64,000 nucleotides of DNA from Bacillota bacterium (GTDB taxonomy: Bacteria; Bacillota; Clostridia; Acetivibrionales; JANLFN01): assembly GCA_023397675.1 (NCBI GenBank), contig JAEWTV010000056.1, positions 20,693 to 84,692 on the forward strand, written 5' to 3'. The notes under the pieces were generated by a model. The model did not search any database, was not told the DNA's origin, and saw only the letters and a list, made by a program, of their open reading frames with translations. Of the stretch, positions 24,985 through 34,226 are shown piece by piece (the stretch's first letter is position 1; each line of letters opens with the position of its first letter). A program made the translations under genes and the position numbers.

Positions 24985-26520
24985 TTAAAAGCTGAAGTCT
25001 ATCTGTACAGTACTTGTACAGGCAGGCTTCTTTTTTATTATTTGACCACATTCGTTTATAGCAGGTAGATTTTCAAATACAGTTATTTTTTCAACTATGA
25101 GCATAATAGTTTCTCTATTTAAGCTACCATTTTTCAAAATTGTGGAGGCCTCTTCCACAAAGTCCTGTTTATTGCTTGTTCTGCAAGCTTTATTCTGAGT
25201 CAATGCAATATCTCTTTCAATTTGTTCAATATTTTTTTCAAGATTGCTGTTCATACGTTCGAATAACTGCTGTGAAACTCTTTCTTCAAGCCTATCGGTA
25301 TAAAGTATATCCTGCTGCCTCCTTTTGCTTTTTATAAGGTGTTCAAGCTTTGAAAGGCTAATATAGGTGCTGCTATAGTCATCTTCTATTGTTTTATTTA
25401 TATTGGCATTCACTTTTTCAGCAAGTATACTGTCATCAAAAAGCTTCATTATTTCTTCATTAATCACGGTCTCAAGCATATCTTGCCTTATGAAATGACT
25501 GCTGCAGGCCGATTTCCCTTTTATTGCATAGCTGCCGCAAACATACCCCAATGGTCTGTCTTTTCTGGTTCTTGCATACATAAGACTTCCGCATTCTCCG
25601 CAATAAATCAAGCCTTTGAACAAATGAAGCTGTTTTTTATGCGGGCGTAAAACCTTTGAATGTATAAACGCCTGTATTTTATTAAATTCTTCCTTACTGA
25701 TTATAGGCTGATGGGTGTTTTGTGTAATAACCCATTTATCTGATGGAAGCCTTCTGGTCTTTTTACTTTTAAAGCTTATTTTTTCACTTACCCCCTGAAC
25801 CGTATCTCCCGTATAAACCCGGTTCGAAAGTATCCTTCCTATGGCAGCTGCATTCCAGTTTCCGTCAGTTTTTAAACTATAACCAGGGGACCAATATCCT
25901 TTATCATTGAGGTAATTGGCAATGCTCCTGTAACCATAGCCCTCTCCATACATCTCAAATATTCTTTTAACTACCGGTGCCGTAGCCTCATCTACAACAA
26001 GGCAATTTTTGCTTAATTCGGATTTTTTATACCCATATGGAGGTTTGCCGAGAAATTCACCTTTTTGGATTTTAAATCTTAAATTGGTCCTTATTTTTTT
26101 TGAAATATCTTTGATGTAACGCTCGTTAAACCAGGTTTCTATTCCCACAGTGTCGTTATCCTTAAGGCTGTCATACCTCCCGTCGAAAGTCATTACCCTG
26201 ATGCCATTCTCCTCCAGAAAATCAAGGAAAAGAAGAGTTTTTGCATTGTTTCTGCCCAGTCGGGACAAATCCTTCAAAACAATCATGTTTATTACGGAAG
26301 CAGTTACATCTTCCTTGAGCATTTCAATTCCCGCTCTATTGAAAGCCGCTCCTGAAGCATTATCATCCATATAGATTCTATGTATTTTCCCAAGCTTATT
26401 TTTATTTATAAAATCAGCAAGAAGGTCTCTCTGTGTTTCAATGGTCTCATAGTTTTCACCATTTTCGTCTCTGCTTTCTCTTACATATATGCCTATCCTG
26501 TAACTTACTTCCAATAACAT
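24985..26520 (-). CDS. large serine recombinase
   Basis: 511 residues. The resolvase catalytic domain is N-terminal: YVRESRDENGENYETIETQ holds the nucleophilic Ser 16, followed by KDLSRLGRN. A Recombinase domain (about 165-280, YKKSELSKNCLVVDEA, YRSIANYLNDKGY) and a zinc ribbon (YCGECGS, then YVCGSYAIKGKSAC) follow, then a coiled coil (about 370-450). Large serine recombinases move phages, ICEs or sporulation-excised elements. No integrase partner, phage genes or obvious att pair is nearby, so this may be a remnant or a domesticated enzyme. The ATG lacks a close ribosome site; GAGGT lies 14 bases upstream. A 35-residue gene precedes it. Confidence 0.88.
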   Translation of the reverse strand: MLLEVSYRIGIYVRESRDENGENYETIETQRDLLADFINKNKLGKIHRIYMDDNASGAAFNRAGIEMLKEDVTASVINMIVLKDLSRLGRNNAKTLLFLDFLEENGIRVMTFDGRYDSLKDNDTVGIETWFNERYIKDISKKIRTNLRFKIQKGEFLGKPPYGYKKSELSKNCLVVDEATAPVVKRIFEMYGEGYGYRSIANYLNDKGYWSPGYSLKTDGNWNAAAIGRILSNRVYTGDTVQGVSEKISFKSKKTRRLPSDKWVITQNTHQPIISKEEFNKIQAFIHSKVLRPHKKQLHLFKGLIYCGECGSLMYARTRKDRPLGYVCGSYAIKGKSACSSHFIRQDMLETVINEEIMKLFDDSILAEKVNANINKTIEDDYSSTYISLSKLEHLIKSKRRQQDILYTDRLEERVSQQLFERMNSNLEKNIEQIERDIALTQNKACRTSNKQDFVEEASTILKNGSLNRETIMLIVEKITVFENLPAINECGQIIKKKPACTSTVQIDFSF

Positions 26521-26528
26521 AACAGTAA

Positions 26529-26636
26529 TCAGACCTCTTTTTTGGATTTGAGGATAATCTTTACAATACTCAATAGCAGCTCCTCTTTGCTGATTCTTCC
26601 GCTATAATTTTTTAGAATTTTTCTGCTGCACGCCAT
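26529..26636 (-). CDS. 35-residue peptide upstream of the serine recombinase
   Basis: ATG at 26636 is preceded by a perfect TTGGAGG with five-base spacing. It reads MACSRKILKNYSGRISKEE and on to TGA at 26529: basic, predicted helical, no membrane segment. It ends eight bases before the recombinase start, whose own ribosome site is poor, so translation of this leader may drive recombinase synthesis. I do not recognise it; it could be a recombination directionality factor-like peptide or only a leader. Better ribosome-site evidence than its downstream gene. Confidence 0.55.
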   Translation of the reverse strand: MACSRKILKNYSGRISKEELLLSIVKIILKSKKEV

Positions 26637-26764
26637 AAATGCCTCCAAAACAATCATGTAATTAATGCCATGTCGGTTTTTAATAAAAACTGTTTATTTA
26701 TCTGCTGTAAGTTGTATAATATAAAAGAAGCGATTTATATAAACCTTAAAAGAAGGCGATTTAT

Positions 26765-27070
26765 ATGGGACGTTCATTACCGGAAAATCTTATGTATTTT
26801 TTTAAAAATGGGATTAAGGATGCAGAAGACGGATATGAGTATGCTTCTGAATTAAATCGTATTTTAAATTCCCATGACTGTCAGACTGCCTTAACTGCCA
26901 AAGAAGTAGAAATAATGCGCGATTACAGCGACAAGGTAAAAAAAGTCGGCGAAATAACCTATTATACCGAAGAAAGAATAAAAGCCATTGAAGAAGAGCA
27001 CTTCGGCAAACGTGGTATTCTGGGCTTTTTGGGGGTTAATGGGGAATCCAAGCCGCAATGGCCTTTTTAG
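26765..27070 (+). CDS. hypothetical protein, 101 residues
   Basis: A soluble, charged protein: MGRSLPENLMYFFKNG, then helical segments rich in Glu/Lys (AKEVEIMRDYSDKVKKVGE) and a Gly-rich end FGKRGILGFLGVNGES. The ribosome site is weak (AAGGCG nine bases upstream). The words GCGATTTATAT occur twice just before the start. It is convergent with and overlaps the sigma-54-like gene by four bases. No family recognised. Confidence 0.55.
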   Translation: MGRSLPENLMYFFKNGIKDAEDGYEYASELNRILNSHDCQTALTAKEVEIMRDYSDKVKKVGEITYYTEERIKAIEEEHFGKRGILGFLGVNGESKPQWPF

Positions 27071-28131
27071 CTGAAGAACCCCTCAGCTTCAAAGTAGCCC
27101 CAACAGCATTGTACATATTTACTACCGATAATGTTCCTTAGTTTGTCTTCACTAATTCCCAGTTCAACGGCTGAATCTGCGTAAGACAATAATTTTAAGT
27201 ATTTGATCCCATGTTTAAAGAACTCAAGCTCTTTATAAAGGATAAAATCACCCAGTTGCTTGAGAGCATCCTTCCTTTTATTAAGATTTACCATAAGGGC
27301 AGACGCGTTATCAAGTTTTTCTTTAAGGAATATTTTTGTTTCATCTTCAAGGCTATCATCTCTCGATATCTTCCAGTAGTATAAATTCATATGAACAGCA
27401 GGAATGGATTCCTCATTTATAATAGCTTGGAAGTTATCCTTAACTTTTTCTATAATTATGTCGGGCATAACATATTTCATTTCAACATCTTTATAATAGT
27501 CGCCTGCAGGTTTTGGTTCAAGAGTTTTAACAAATTCCAGAAGCTTTTTTATCTTTTCACTTTCTATTCCCGTTTTACCAAAATCGGAATAAATATTCTC
27601 CGATGCAACATTATCCAGAAAACTTTCCACAGCCTTTATATCTTCACTTGAGGTTCCAAGCTGCCTCATTTGTATTGTAAGGCATTCCTTGAGGTTTCTT
27701 GCACAAACTCCAGGAGGATCAAAACTTTGTAGCCTTTTAAGTACCTCACCAATATATTCTTCCGAGGATCCGAAATATGCGGCTATTTCTTGTGTTTCAA
27801 CGAGCATATATCCATTTTCATCAATATTATCAATTATATACTCTCCAACAGTTTTTTGTTTTTTATCCATTGAGGAAGCATTCAACTGTGCTATCAAATG
27901 TTCCTTAATGGTAATATCATCAGCTTTAATCACATCTATTCTTTCATCATCATCGTCCTCAATGTCTTCATCTTCAGCACTATTATCAGTCAGTGAAAGT
28001 ATTGCTTCATCAGTATTTTCGTCCAATTCACCTTGTTCAAGTACAGGATTCAGTTCCAGTTGCTCTTCTACATACTCAAATAACTCCTGTGAACTCATTT
28101 TTATAATTTCGTCAGAGTTCAATGCTTTCAC
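27067..28131 (-). CDS. sigma-54 (RpoN)-like protein lacking both ends
   Basis: 354 residues, against about 450-480 for RpoN. The N-terminus begins inside region I: MKALNSDEIIKMSSQELFEY aligns with the usual QALEILQMSSQELxEY, so the first 15-20 Gln/Leu-rich residues that contact the activator are missing. The acidic region II is present (EDEDIEDDDDERID), then the core-binding domain (FDPPGVCARNLKECLTIQ). The HTH segment (SAVELGISEDKLRNIIGSKY) is followed almost at once by the stop, so the RpoN box that reads the -24 element is absent. The start is GTG with AAGG eight bases upstream. Either a degenerate sigma-54 or a protein that binds core polymerase without normal promoter recognition. Confidence 0.75.
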   Translation of the reverse strand: MKALNSDEIIKMSSQELFEYVEEQLELNPVLEQGELDENTDEAILSLTDNSAEDEDIEDDDDERIDVIKADDITIKEHLIAQLNASSMDKKQKTVGEYIIDNIDENGYMLVETQEIAAYFGSSEEYIGEVLKRLQSFDPPGVCARNLKECLTIQMRQLGTSSEDIKAVESFLDNVASENIYSDFGKTGIESEKIKKLLEFVKTLEPKPAGDYYKDVEMKYVMPDIIIEKVKDNFQAIINEESIPAVHMNLYYWKISRDDSLEDETKIFLKEKLDNASALMVNLNKRKDALKQLGDFILYKELEFFKHGIKYLKLLSYADSAVELGISEDKLRNIIGSKYVQCCWGYFEAEGFFS

Positions 28132-28228
28132 CTCATAGGCCTTATAGCTTTATACTTATATTATATACTTTTACATCTTGGCCTATTATAACGCACTAGT
28201 AGAAAATTTTTCGGTTGTAGAAAACACG

Positions 28229-28257
28229 AAAAAAAGACTGCCTTTTTACAGGCAATC
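28229..28257 (-). terminator. terminator of the CPBP protease gene
   Basis: GACTGCCT (28236-28243) pairs with AGGCAATC (28250-28257) with one G-T pair; a run of seven Ts follows on the minus strand. It lies 20 bases after the stop. Confidence 0.75.
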
Positions 28258-28276
28258 CTTTGTTTTAAAAATCAGG

Positions 28277-29218
28277 TTAAGGAGATATCCTTGGACTGGA
28301 CATTACAAGAAGCGTAAGCAGAAAGAACACAACATACACAGCTACTATAGCAATAATGGGCCAGTGTGAAAAAACAGATTTAAGGTCCTTCCTAAAGGTA
28401 CTGATTGACGGTACGAATTCACGTTTTCCATTTGTAACCTTTTTAAACAGCAGGAACAGCAATGTAAACACAGCCAGACATACAACACCAAGCAGCAATA
28501 TGTTTTCCGGATGCTCAAACCAAGCTGTTAAACTGCTATTCTCAGGTTCGTTCCTCAGGAAAAATTGTAGCAGCTCTGCAATCGCATTATTAAGAAAATG
28601 TGCAAGCATACCTGCGAATATTGAGCCGGTTCTTAAAGCAAAATATCCGAAAATTGCACCCCAGAATATCGGCGCAAGGAAATTTGTTATATCCATGTGG
28701 AAAAGCCCGAAGAAAAAACTAGTAATTATAATAGCTTTATATGATCCCCGTTTTTCATAAGCTCTTAAAAGTAACCCTCTATGAAGAAGCTCCTCACATA
28801 TTGCTGGAGATACTGCAATAACTAAAATTCCAATAATCAATTCAGGGATATTCTGTGGGGACGGAATAGGTACTGTAGGTAACTTTCCCACCTGCTGAAG
28901 CAACAGTATCACCAGATAGTTTACAGCCAGTGCAACAAAATATCCAGGGACAGACATCAGTGTAATTAATAAGGCTGGAAGAGCTTTCAGTTTTCTAAAG
29001 CCCAGCGTTTCCCGGAGGCTTATTTTGTTTTTAACTATATAAACTATACAAGGTATTAAAATAATAACAAATTCATTTATCAAAAGCATTACATAGATAT
29101 TAATATCAAATTTCAGGAGCTGTTTCAAAACCTCTAAAATCAAGTCAAAAGCAATAAATATGATTGTAAATGCGAAAAATACTTTATTTACCCCGGTAAT
29201 CGTAAGTTTTCCCTTCAT
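28277..29218 (-). CDS. CPBP-family intramembrane metalloprotease
   Basis: 313 residues from ATG 29218, with GAGAGGA upstream; the longer frame starts inside that site. About eight hydrophobic helices. The conserved CPBP (Abi) motifs are in place: EELLHRG, FGLFHMD and HFLNNA, which supply the Glu and His metal ligands. Family members process prenylated or peptide substrates and some confer bacteriocin immunity; the substrate here is unknown. It starts 25 bases after the MTHFS stop on the same strand, so the two may share a transcript. Confidence 0.88.
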   Translation of the reverse strand: MKGKLTITGVNKVFFAFTIIFIAFDLILEVLKQLLKFDINIYVMLLINEFVIILIPCIVYIVKNKISLRETLGFRKLKALPALLITLMSVPGYFVALAVNYLVILLLQQVGKLPTVPIPSPQNIPELIIGILVIAVSPAICEELLHRGLLLRAYEKRGSYKAIIITSFFFGLFHMDITNFLAPIFWGAIFGYFALRTGSIFAGMLAHFLNNAIAELLQFFLRNEPENSSLTAWFEHPENILLLGVVCLAVFTLLFLLFKKVTNGKREFVPSISTFRKDLKSVFSHWPIIAIVAVYVVFFLLTLLVMSSPRISP

Positions 29219-29243
29219 AAAAAATCCTCTCTGCACTTATTGA

Positions 29244-29837
29244 TTATATATCAATTATGGAAATAACTCTTTCCTCTGTGATAAGCACATCCAACTTAAC
29301 ATCATATTCAGATGTTGGCACAGCATCTGCTATTTGAATTTCAAAAGCAATTCCTACCTTCAAACATCGTTTTTTAAGCTTCGGCAGGAACCTGTCGTAA
29401 AACCCCTTCCCAAAGCCAAGCCTGTTTAGAGACTTGTCAAAGGCTACTCCCGGGATAATAGCAAGGTCAATTGAATCTACCGGCACCGGTCTGTCTTTAA
29501 CAGGCTCCAATATCCCATAATAACCTGTTTTTAAATCATCGGCCGCGCTTGTAATTTCGCACGCATGCATAGCTTTTATTCCGTCAAGCGATGTTATTAA
29601 AGGTACGGCAACCCTTTTGCCTGCTTTTAAACAGGTATTTATAAATTCCTTAGTTTCAACCTCATTTCTGAAATCGATATAGCAGAATATCAAATCAGCG
29701 TTATTATACTGAGACAAACTGAAAACTTTATTTATAATTACAGTACTTTTATTACTGACTTCCTCTTTTTCAAGCGCATTTCTTTTATTCAAAACAGTAT
29801 CTCTTAAGATTTTTTTAAGTTCTCCAACAGTATCCAT
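29244..29837 (-). CDS. 5-formyltetrahydrofolate cyclo-ligase
   Basis: ATP-dependent conversion of 5-formyl-THF to 5,10-methenyl-THF, returning stored folate to the C1 pool. 197 residues, normal for the YgfA/MTHFS family. An N-terminal basic segment (RDTVLNKRNAL) is followed by YIDFRNEVETKEF and the C-terminal GFGKGFYDRFL with DVLITEERVI. This links to the fhs-fchA-folD operon at 36.7-40.1 kb, which works on the same cofactor. Between a zinc-ribbon membrane protein gene and the CPBP gene, spacing under 30 bases on each side. Confidence 0.93.
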   Translation of the reverse strand: MDTVGELKKILRDTVLNKRNALEKEEVSNKSTVIINKVFSLSQYNNADLIFCYIDFRNEVETKEFINTCLKAGKRVAVPLITSLDGIKAMHACEITSAADDLKTGYYGILEPVKDRPVPVDSIDLAIIPGVAFDKSLNRLGFGKGFYDRFLPKLKKRCLKVGIAFEIQIADAVPTSEYDVKLDVLITEERVISIIDI

Positions 29838-29862
29838 AGGGTTTCTACCACCTGAATATTAA

Positions 29863-30450
29863 TTATAGTGTATAAGGAGATAATGCCATAACCAAAAGAA
29901 AAATCATTATGCACTGGAATGCAAACGTAACAACAGAAGATAGCATCAATGAGGCTCCAAACTTTTTCTTATCCTCGTTGTCCTCTGAATTGAGTAAAAT
30001 TATTGATATAATAATTCCCGCCAACTGCCCTAGGCCTGGTACGACTGAACATGCAGCCGTAAGAAAAACCTTGAACCTTGTACTGAAAGCATTCTCCCCG
30101 GTATTTGTCTCTAAAGAATCACTTTGCATCGGCTGGCTCTGAACATTGTTCCAGCTTTGCATTTCAGGTGATGCATATGTTTGATTTTGTACAGTCTCCG
30201 GTTGAGGCTGTAAAGGCTGTTGATAATATGGAGGTATCTGGTTGTACTCATTATAATTATAAAAATTATTATCAGGCGGAGGATTCCACCCATTGTTATA
30301 AGGCTGGACAAATTCATTGTTATAAAAAGCGGAAGTATCAAATTGATTATCGTTCAGCAGACTGCAGCAAAACGGACATCTTCTGTCATCAAATGCGATT
30401 TCTTCCCCGCAGTAGCTGCACCTTTTTGTTCTATTGTAATCAGGATTCAA
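29863..30450 (-). CDS. zinc-ribbon membrane protein
   Basis: 195 residues. The N-terminus has a zinc ribbon CSYCGEEIAFDDRRCPFC (CX2C...CX2C). A long Asn/Gln/Tyr/Pro-rich linker follows (about 35-125), then two hydrophobic helices (about 130-150 and 170-190) with LNSEDNEDKKKFG between them. It resembles DUF4190-type proteins in topology. Function unknown. Upstream of MTHFS and the CPBP gene on the same strand. Confidence 0.7.
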   Translation of the reverse strand: MNPDYNRTKRCSYCGEEIAFDDRRCPFCCSLLNDNQFDTSAFYNNEFVQPYNNGWNPPPDNNFYNYNEYNQIPPYYQQPLQPQPETVQNQTYASPEMQSWNNVQSQPMQSDSLETNTGENAFSTRFKVFLTAACSVVPGLGQLAGIIISIILLNSEDNEDKKKFGASLMLSSVVTFAFQCIMIFLLVMALSPYTL

Positions 30451-30550
30451 CTGAATTCCTCCTTTAGTAACTTTTCAACGCAATACATTACTAAATTTTA
30501 TGCTTTTATGATATTTATGTCAATATTAGCCAATGCTAATTGCTGAGCTC

Positions 30551-32380
30551 CTAAAAAATCATGTTTTCGATATAATTCTCTGAAAAATCCTTATCGGCTG
30601 AAAGCTCAACATACCTGATTTGCTTTTTAATATTCAGTGTTTCTTCAAGCAATTCTTCAGACAATAAGCTCTCAACAGCCCCTATTCCAGCTGCATTCCC
30701 GATAAACTCGATCTTTTTACAAAGCTCTGAAGGTATCAATCCTATTTTAACCGCACTTTCAATATTCATATGGTTACCAAAACCACCTGCAAGATACACC
30801 TTTTTAATATCATCAATTTTTATACCTGCGTGTCTTGCAAGGGTTTGAATGCCTGCTGCTATTGCGGCTTTGGCGTTTTGAACCTCACGTATATCCTTCT
30901 GTGTTATAACGATATCGGCTCCTGTCTGAGTATTATCCTTTTTTTCAATAATGAATGCTTTTTGGCCGTCATATACCATTAGCCTGCTTTTCATATCTAT
31001 TGGAATTTTTTGCTCCATCTCCTCCGGTTCAACAATCCTGCCGGTTTCATCGATAACCCCCGATTCCAACATGGCTGCAACTGCGTCAATAACTCCAGAA
31101 CCGCAAACTCCCAATGGAGACTTATTACCTATAGTTGTATATTTCAATCCATTTTCAATGTAAACCTTGTCTATGGCACCTTCTATTCCACCTGTGCCAT
31201 TTTTGATATTTGCCCCCTCGAAAGCTGGGCCTGCCGCCACAGAGCATGAAAGCATCCATTTCTTACAGCCAAGTACCATTTCACCGTTTGTTCCTATATC
31301 TATAAGCAACGATATTTCCTTATCATTAAACATTCTGCTTGCAAGTACCGCGGAAATAGTATCAGCACCAATATATGCAGACACGCAGGGTAATAATACT
31401 ACACACCCGCAGGGATTTATATCAATTCCAAGCAAAGATGCCTTAAACTTGTGCATATCTGTAGTTACGGGAATAAACGGTGCAACAGCGATTTTTTCAG
31501 CAGAAATATTCATCATAAAATGAAGCATACTTGTATTTCCTACAAATACAGCTTCATATATATCTTCAGTATTTATCTTGCTTTCATTTACCAAATCCGA
31601 AATCAAAGCATTTATTCCTTCTAAAAGAGTTTTGCACATTTCATTCCTGTTTTCAGTACTTCTTGATGAGTATTCAATCCTTGAAATGACATCAGCCCCA
31701 TATCTTTTTTGTGGGTTTAATGTGGATTTAACGGAAATTCTCCTGCCATTGTTTAAGCTATATAAATAAGCGGCAATTGTAGTAGTTCCAATATCCACAG
31801 AAATGCCATAAAATCTGTCGGTAGTATCACCAGCTTCAACCTCTATAATCTCGTTTCCCTTGCTACATACCGTAATCTTTGAATTATTTTTGGAAAGTAC
31901 GGAGGGAATTTTTCTCAGCAGTTCTAGTGAATCTTCAATTATTGTCTGTTGCCCTGAAAGCTTTATCCTGTCTGCATCAGACATTTGATTCTCAAGTGTG
32001 CCCCGTTTTATATCCAGACATTCTTTTGCAACTAAAGGACATTTCTTTATTTCATTCTCCTTGCCCTCAGTAAGTATGGAGACCTTTGATGCTTTATTAT
32101 TCTCAAGGAATATATCAATATCCGAATTGACGCTGCAATAACATGCAAGCCTGTACCCCTCAGACAACTTATCCGAACCAAGCATCAGCTTTTCCTTGTC
32201 ACCGGGAGGCATCAGCCTGCCTGAAATCTTTACGCTGCACTTTCCGCATGTACCTTTACCTGAGCAATGGCTGTCCAAATCAATAGATTCCTTCTGCAAT
32301 AGCTCAAGAACATTGTTCCCAGCTTCTGCACTTTTTTCTAAAACACCGCTATCGGTATGTATTTTTACAATATACTCCAC
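30551..32380 (-). CDS. corrinoid-activating ferredoxin/ASKHA protein (RACo-like)
   Basis: 609 residues from GTG 32380, chosen because GGAGG lies six bases upstream. The N-terminus is a 2Fe-2S ferredoxin (HCSGKGTCGKCS, then RLACYC). The rest is the DUF4445 ASKHA ATPase-like part with DIGTTTIAAYL and LLIDIGTNGEMV phosphate loops and a GGFGNHMN end. Such proteins use ATP to reduce inactivated Co(II) corrinoid on a methyltransferase partner. It directly follows cobT. Its likely clients are the corrinoid protein at 43391 and the methyltransferase at 40389. The family is certain; the client is inferred. Confidence 0.9.
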   Translation of the reverse strand: MEYIVKIHTDSGVLEKSAEAGNNVLELLQKESIDLDSHCSGKGTCGKCSVKISGRLMPPGDKEKLMLGSDKLSEGYRLACYCSVNSDIDIFLENNKASKVSILTEGKENEIKKCPLVAKECLDIKRGTLENQMSDADRIKLSGQQTIIEDSLELLRKIPSVLSKNNSKITVCSKGNEIIEVEAGDTTDRFYGISVDIGTTTIAAYLYSLNNGRRISVKSTLNPQKRYGADVISRIEYSSRSTENRNEMCKTLLEGINALISDLVNESKINTEDIYEAVFVGNTSMLHFMMNISAEKIAVAPFIPVTTDMHKFKASLLGIDINPCGCVVLLPCVSAYIGADTISAVLASRMFNDKEISLLIDIGTNGEMVLGCKKWMLSCSVAAGPAFEGANIKNGTGGIEGAIDKVYIENGLKYTTIGNKSPLGVCGSGVIDAVAAMLESGVIDETGRIVEPEEMEQKIPIDMKSRLMVYDGQKAFIIEKKDNTQTGADIVITQKDIREVQNAKAAIAAGIQTLARHAGIKIDDIKKVYLAGGFGNHMNIESAVKIGLIPSELCKKIEFIGNAAGIGAVESLLSEELLEETLNIKKQIRYVELSADKDFSENYIENMIF

Positions 32381-32401
32381 AATTAGTCCTCCAAAGCTCA
32401 A

Positions 32402-33469
32402 TCATTCTAATGGTTCATATTGTGTTATGTTTGCATCATCAAAGGTTCCCATATTCATATACGCTGAAACAGCTGCGTCTATAATATGAAAGCCGAGTGC
32501 AGCACCTGTACCTTCCCCAAGCCTCATTTCAAGGTTCAGGAAAGGCTCAAGACCCAATTCTGCCATGACTTTCTTATTTCCCGGTTCTGCAGAACCATGT
32601 GACGGAAGCAGGAAATCCTTAACCTCAGGTTTTAACTTTACAGCAACCAAAGCTGCCACAGCAGAGATAAAACCATCAACTACTACAGGTATTCTGCAAG
32701 CTGCAGCTCCTATGAAGCAGCCTGCAAGTCCTGCGATATCAAAGCCTCCAACCTTGGAAACAACATCAATGGGATCCTCCGGGTCAGGTAAATTAATATT
32801 TATAGATTTTCTTATAACTTCAATTTTATGTTTTAAGCCTTCATTTGAAAGTCCCGCACCTTTTCCAACCATATCTTCAATTGAACTGACTGTTAAAGCA
32901 ATTGCGACAGCACTGCTTGTAGAAGTATTTCCAATACCCATTTCACCTGTCCCCAGCAGGTTATAACCTTTTTTTGAGAGGTCGCATACAATATCTATCC
33001 CGGTTTCAATTGCTTTTATAGCTTCCTGTCTTGTCATAGCAGGGCCTTTTGCCATGTTGTATGTTCCTTTTCTGACCTTTCTGTTTATCACCCCGTCACA
33101 AATTATATCATCAGCCACTCCTATATCAACGACTACAATATCTGCCTCTGAATGCCTTGACAGAACATTGACACCTGTAATTCCTTTAGTAAAATTTCTT
33201 GTAACAGAAGCTGTAACACTTCTGGGGCATGAACTTACTCCTTCGTCTGTGACACCGTTGTCAGCGCACATAATAACAATTGCTTTTTTGTCTACACTTG
33301 GGAATCCGGTTTTATTAATTCCGGCAAGCTGTTTAACGATATCTTCAAGTCTACCAAGGCTTCCAAGTGGTTTTGTCAGACTATCCAGCCTTTTCTGCGC
33401 CTTGTCAAGCGACTGCCTGTCCAAGCCTTTGATTGATTGTAAAGCTTCTTCCAAATTCACGGTATTCAC
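32402..33469 (-). CDS. cobT: nicotinate-nucleotide-dimethylbenzimidazole phosphoribosyltransferase
   Basis: Makes alpha-ribazole phosphate, the lower-ligand part of cobalamin. 355 residues. TKPLGSLGRLE near residue 35, MCADNGVTDEGVS, GTGEMGIGNTSTSSA and the catalytic Glu in RLGEGTGAALG are all present. It ends 21 bases before the RACo-like gene, so cofactor completion and cofactor repair are cotranscribed. No cobalamin riboswitch is visible in the 137-base gap upstream. Confidence 0.96.
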   Translation of the reverse strand: MNTVNLEEALQSIKGLDRQSLDKAQKRLDSLTKPLGSLGRLEDIVKQLAGINKTGFPSVDKKAIVIMCADNGVTDEGVSSCPRSVTASVTRNFTKGITGVNVLSRHSEADIVVVDIGVADDIICDGVINRKVRKGTYNMAKGPAMTRQEAIKAIETGIDIVCDLSKKGYNLLGTGEMGIGNTSTSSAVAIALTVSSIEDMVGKGAGLSNEGLKHKIEVIRKSININLPDPEDPIDVVSKVGGFDIAGLAGCFIGAAACRIPVVVDGFISAVAALVAVKLKPEVKDFLLPSHGSAEPGNKKVMAELGLEPFLNLEMRLGEGTGAALGFHIIDAAVSAYMNMGTFDDANITQYEPLE

Positions 33470-33533
33470 CTAGTTTCTTCATATTGATATATATTATATA
33501 ATAAAATTTACCACATTGGATAACTCCAATATA

Positions 33534-33583
33534 AATAAAAAGCACCTGAGTTAAAAACCAACCGGTTCTTAACTTCAGGTGCT
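33534..33583 (-). terminator. terminator of the double zinc-ribbon gene
   Basis: AGCACCTGA (33541-33549) pairs with TCAGGTGCT (33575-33583), and TTAA pairs with TTAA inside. The minus-strand tail is TTTTTATTT. Confidence 0.8.
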
Positions 33584-33607
33584 ATGTTTCAAGTTATGTA
33601 TTTAAAA

Positions 33608-34096
33608 CTACTCTGCCAGTTTTTCGCCACATTTTGGACAGAATACAACTTCATCCTCATGAACTGCTCCACACTTGGGACATTTAAGTTCAACGGGTTT
33701 CTTTTCTTCTTCTTCGGGTTCTTCCTCAGGTTGAGGAACTTCCTGCTTGGCACCGCACTTAGGGCAGAACAGTATTTCCGCTTCAAGTTCTACGCCGCAG
33801 CCGGGACAATTCTTAATCTTTTTAAGTTCCTGTATCTTTGTTTTCATTGAATTTATGCTATCGAAGTGTGCCTTTATCTCATCACAGTGAGGTTTTAAGG
33901 TTTCACTGACTGGTTCACCCTTAGTGTATAATTCAAAAAGTAATTTACCTATTTCAGAGTATTTCTGTTCTATTTTATCTTCTTCAGATCCGACGTTCAT
34001 GTTCAATTTGGTGATTTCAACAATATCACCTGACTTTTTTGCAGCTGCTTTTGCAGTTGTAGATACCTTTTTAGTGACTTTTTCAAAAACTGACAT
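33608..34096 (-). CDS. double zinc-ribbon protein
   Basis: 162 residues from ATG 34096 (MSVFEKVTKK) with GGGAGGG upstream. The N-terminal 85 residues are helical and charged. Two zinc ribbons follow: CPGCGVELEAEILFCPKCG at about 99-117 and CPKCGAVHEDEVVFCPKCG near the end, joined by an acidic Glu/Pro linker. Soluble, no membrane segment. Clostridial proteins of this layout are annotated only as zinc-ribbon domain proteins. Its partner and function are unknown. Confidence 0.75.
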   Translation of the reverse strand: MSVFEKVTKKVSTTAKAAAKKSGDIVEITKLNMNVGSEEDKIEQKYSEIGKLLFELYTKGEPVSETLKPHCDEIKAHFDSINSMKTKIQELKKIKNCPGCGVELEAEILFCPKCGAKQEVPQPEEEPEEEEKKPVELKCPKCGAVHEDEVVFCPKCGEKLAE

Positions 34097-34226
34097 ATGT
34101 ACCCTCCCTTTACAAACAAATAATATCAACATTTTAATGTTACAACATCTAACTGTCTAAATCAATATATATAGTTTCCCACTTATATGTATATTCCTTA
34201 TGTGCATTTAATATACCGCTAAAATC

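Noticed and set aside
33470..33607. Cobalamin riboswitch before cobT
   Set aside because: No B12-box or matching stems; the gap holds a terminator. The gap upstream of cobB likewise lacks the motif.
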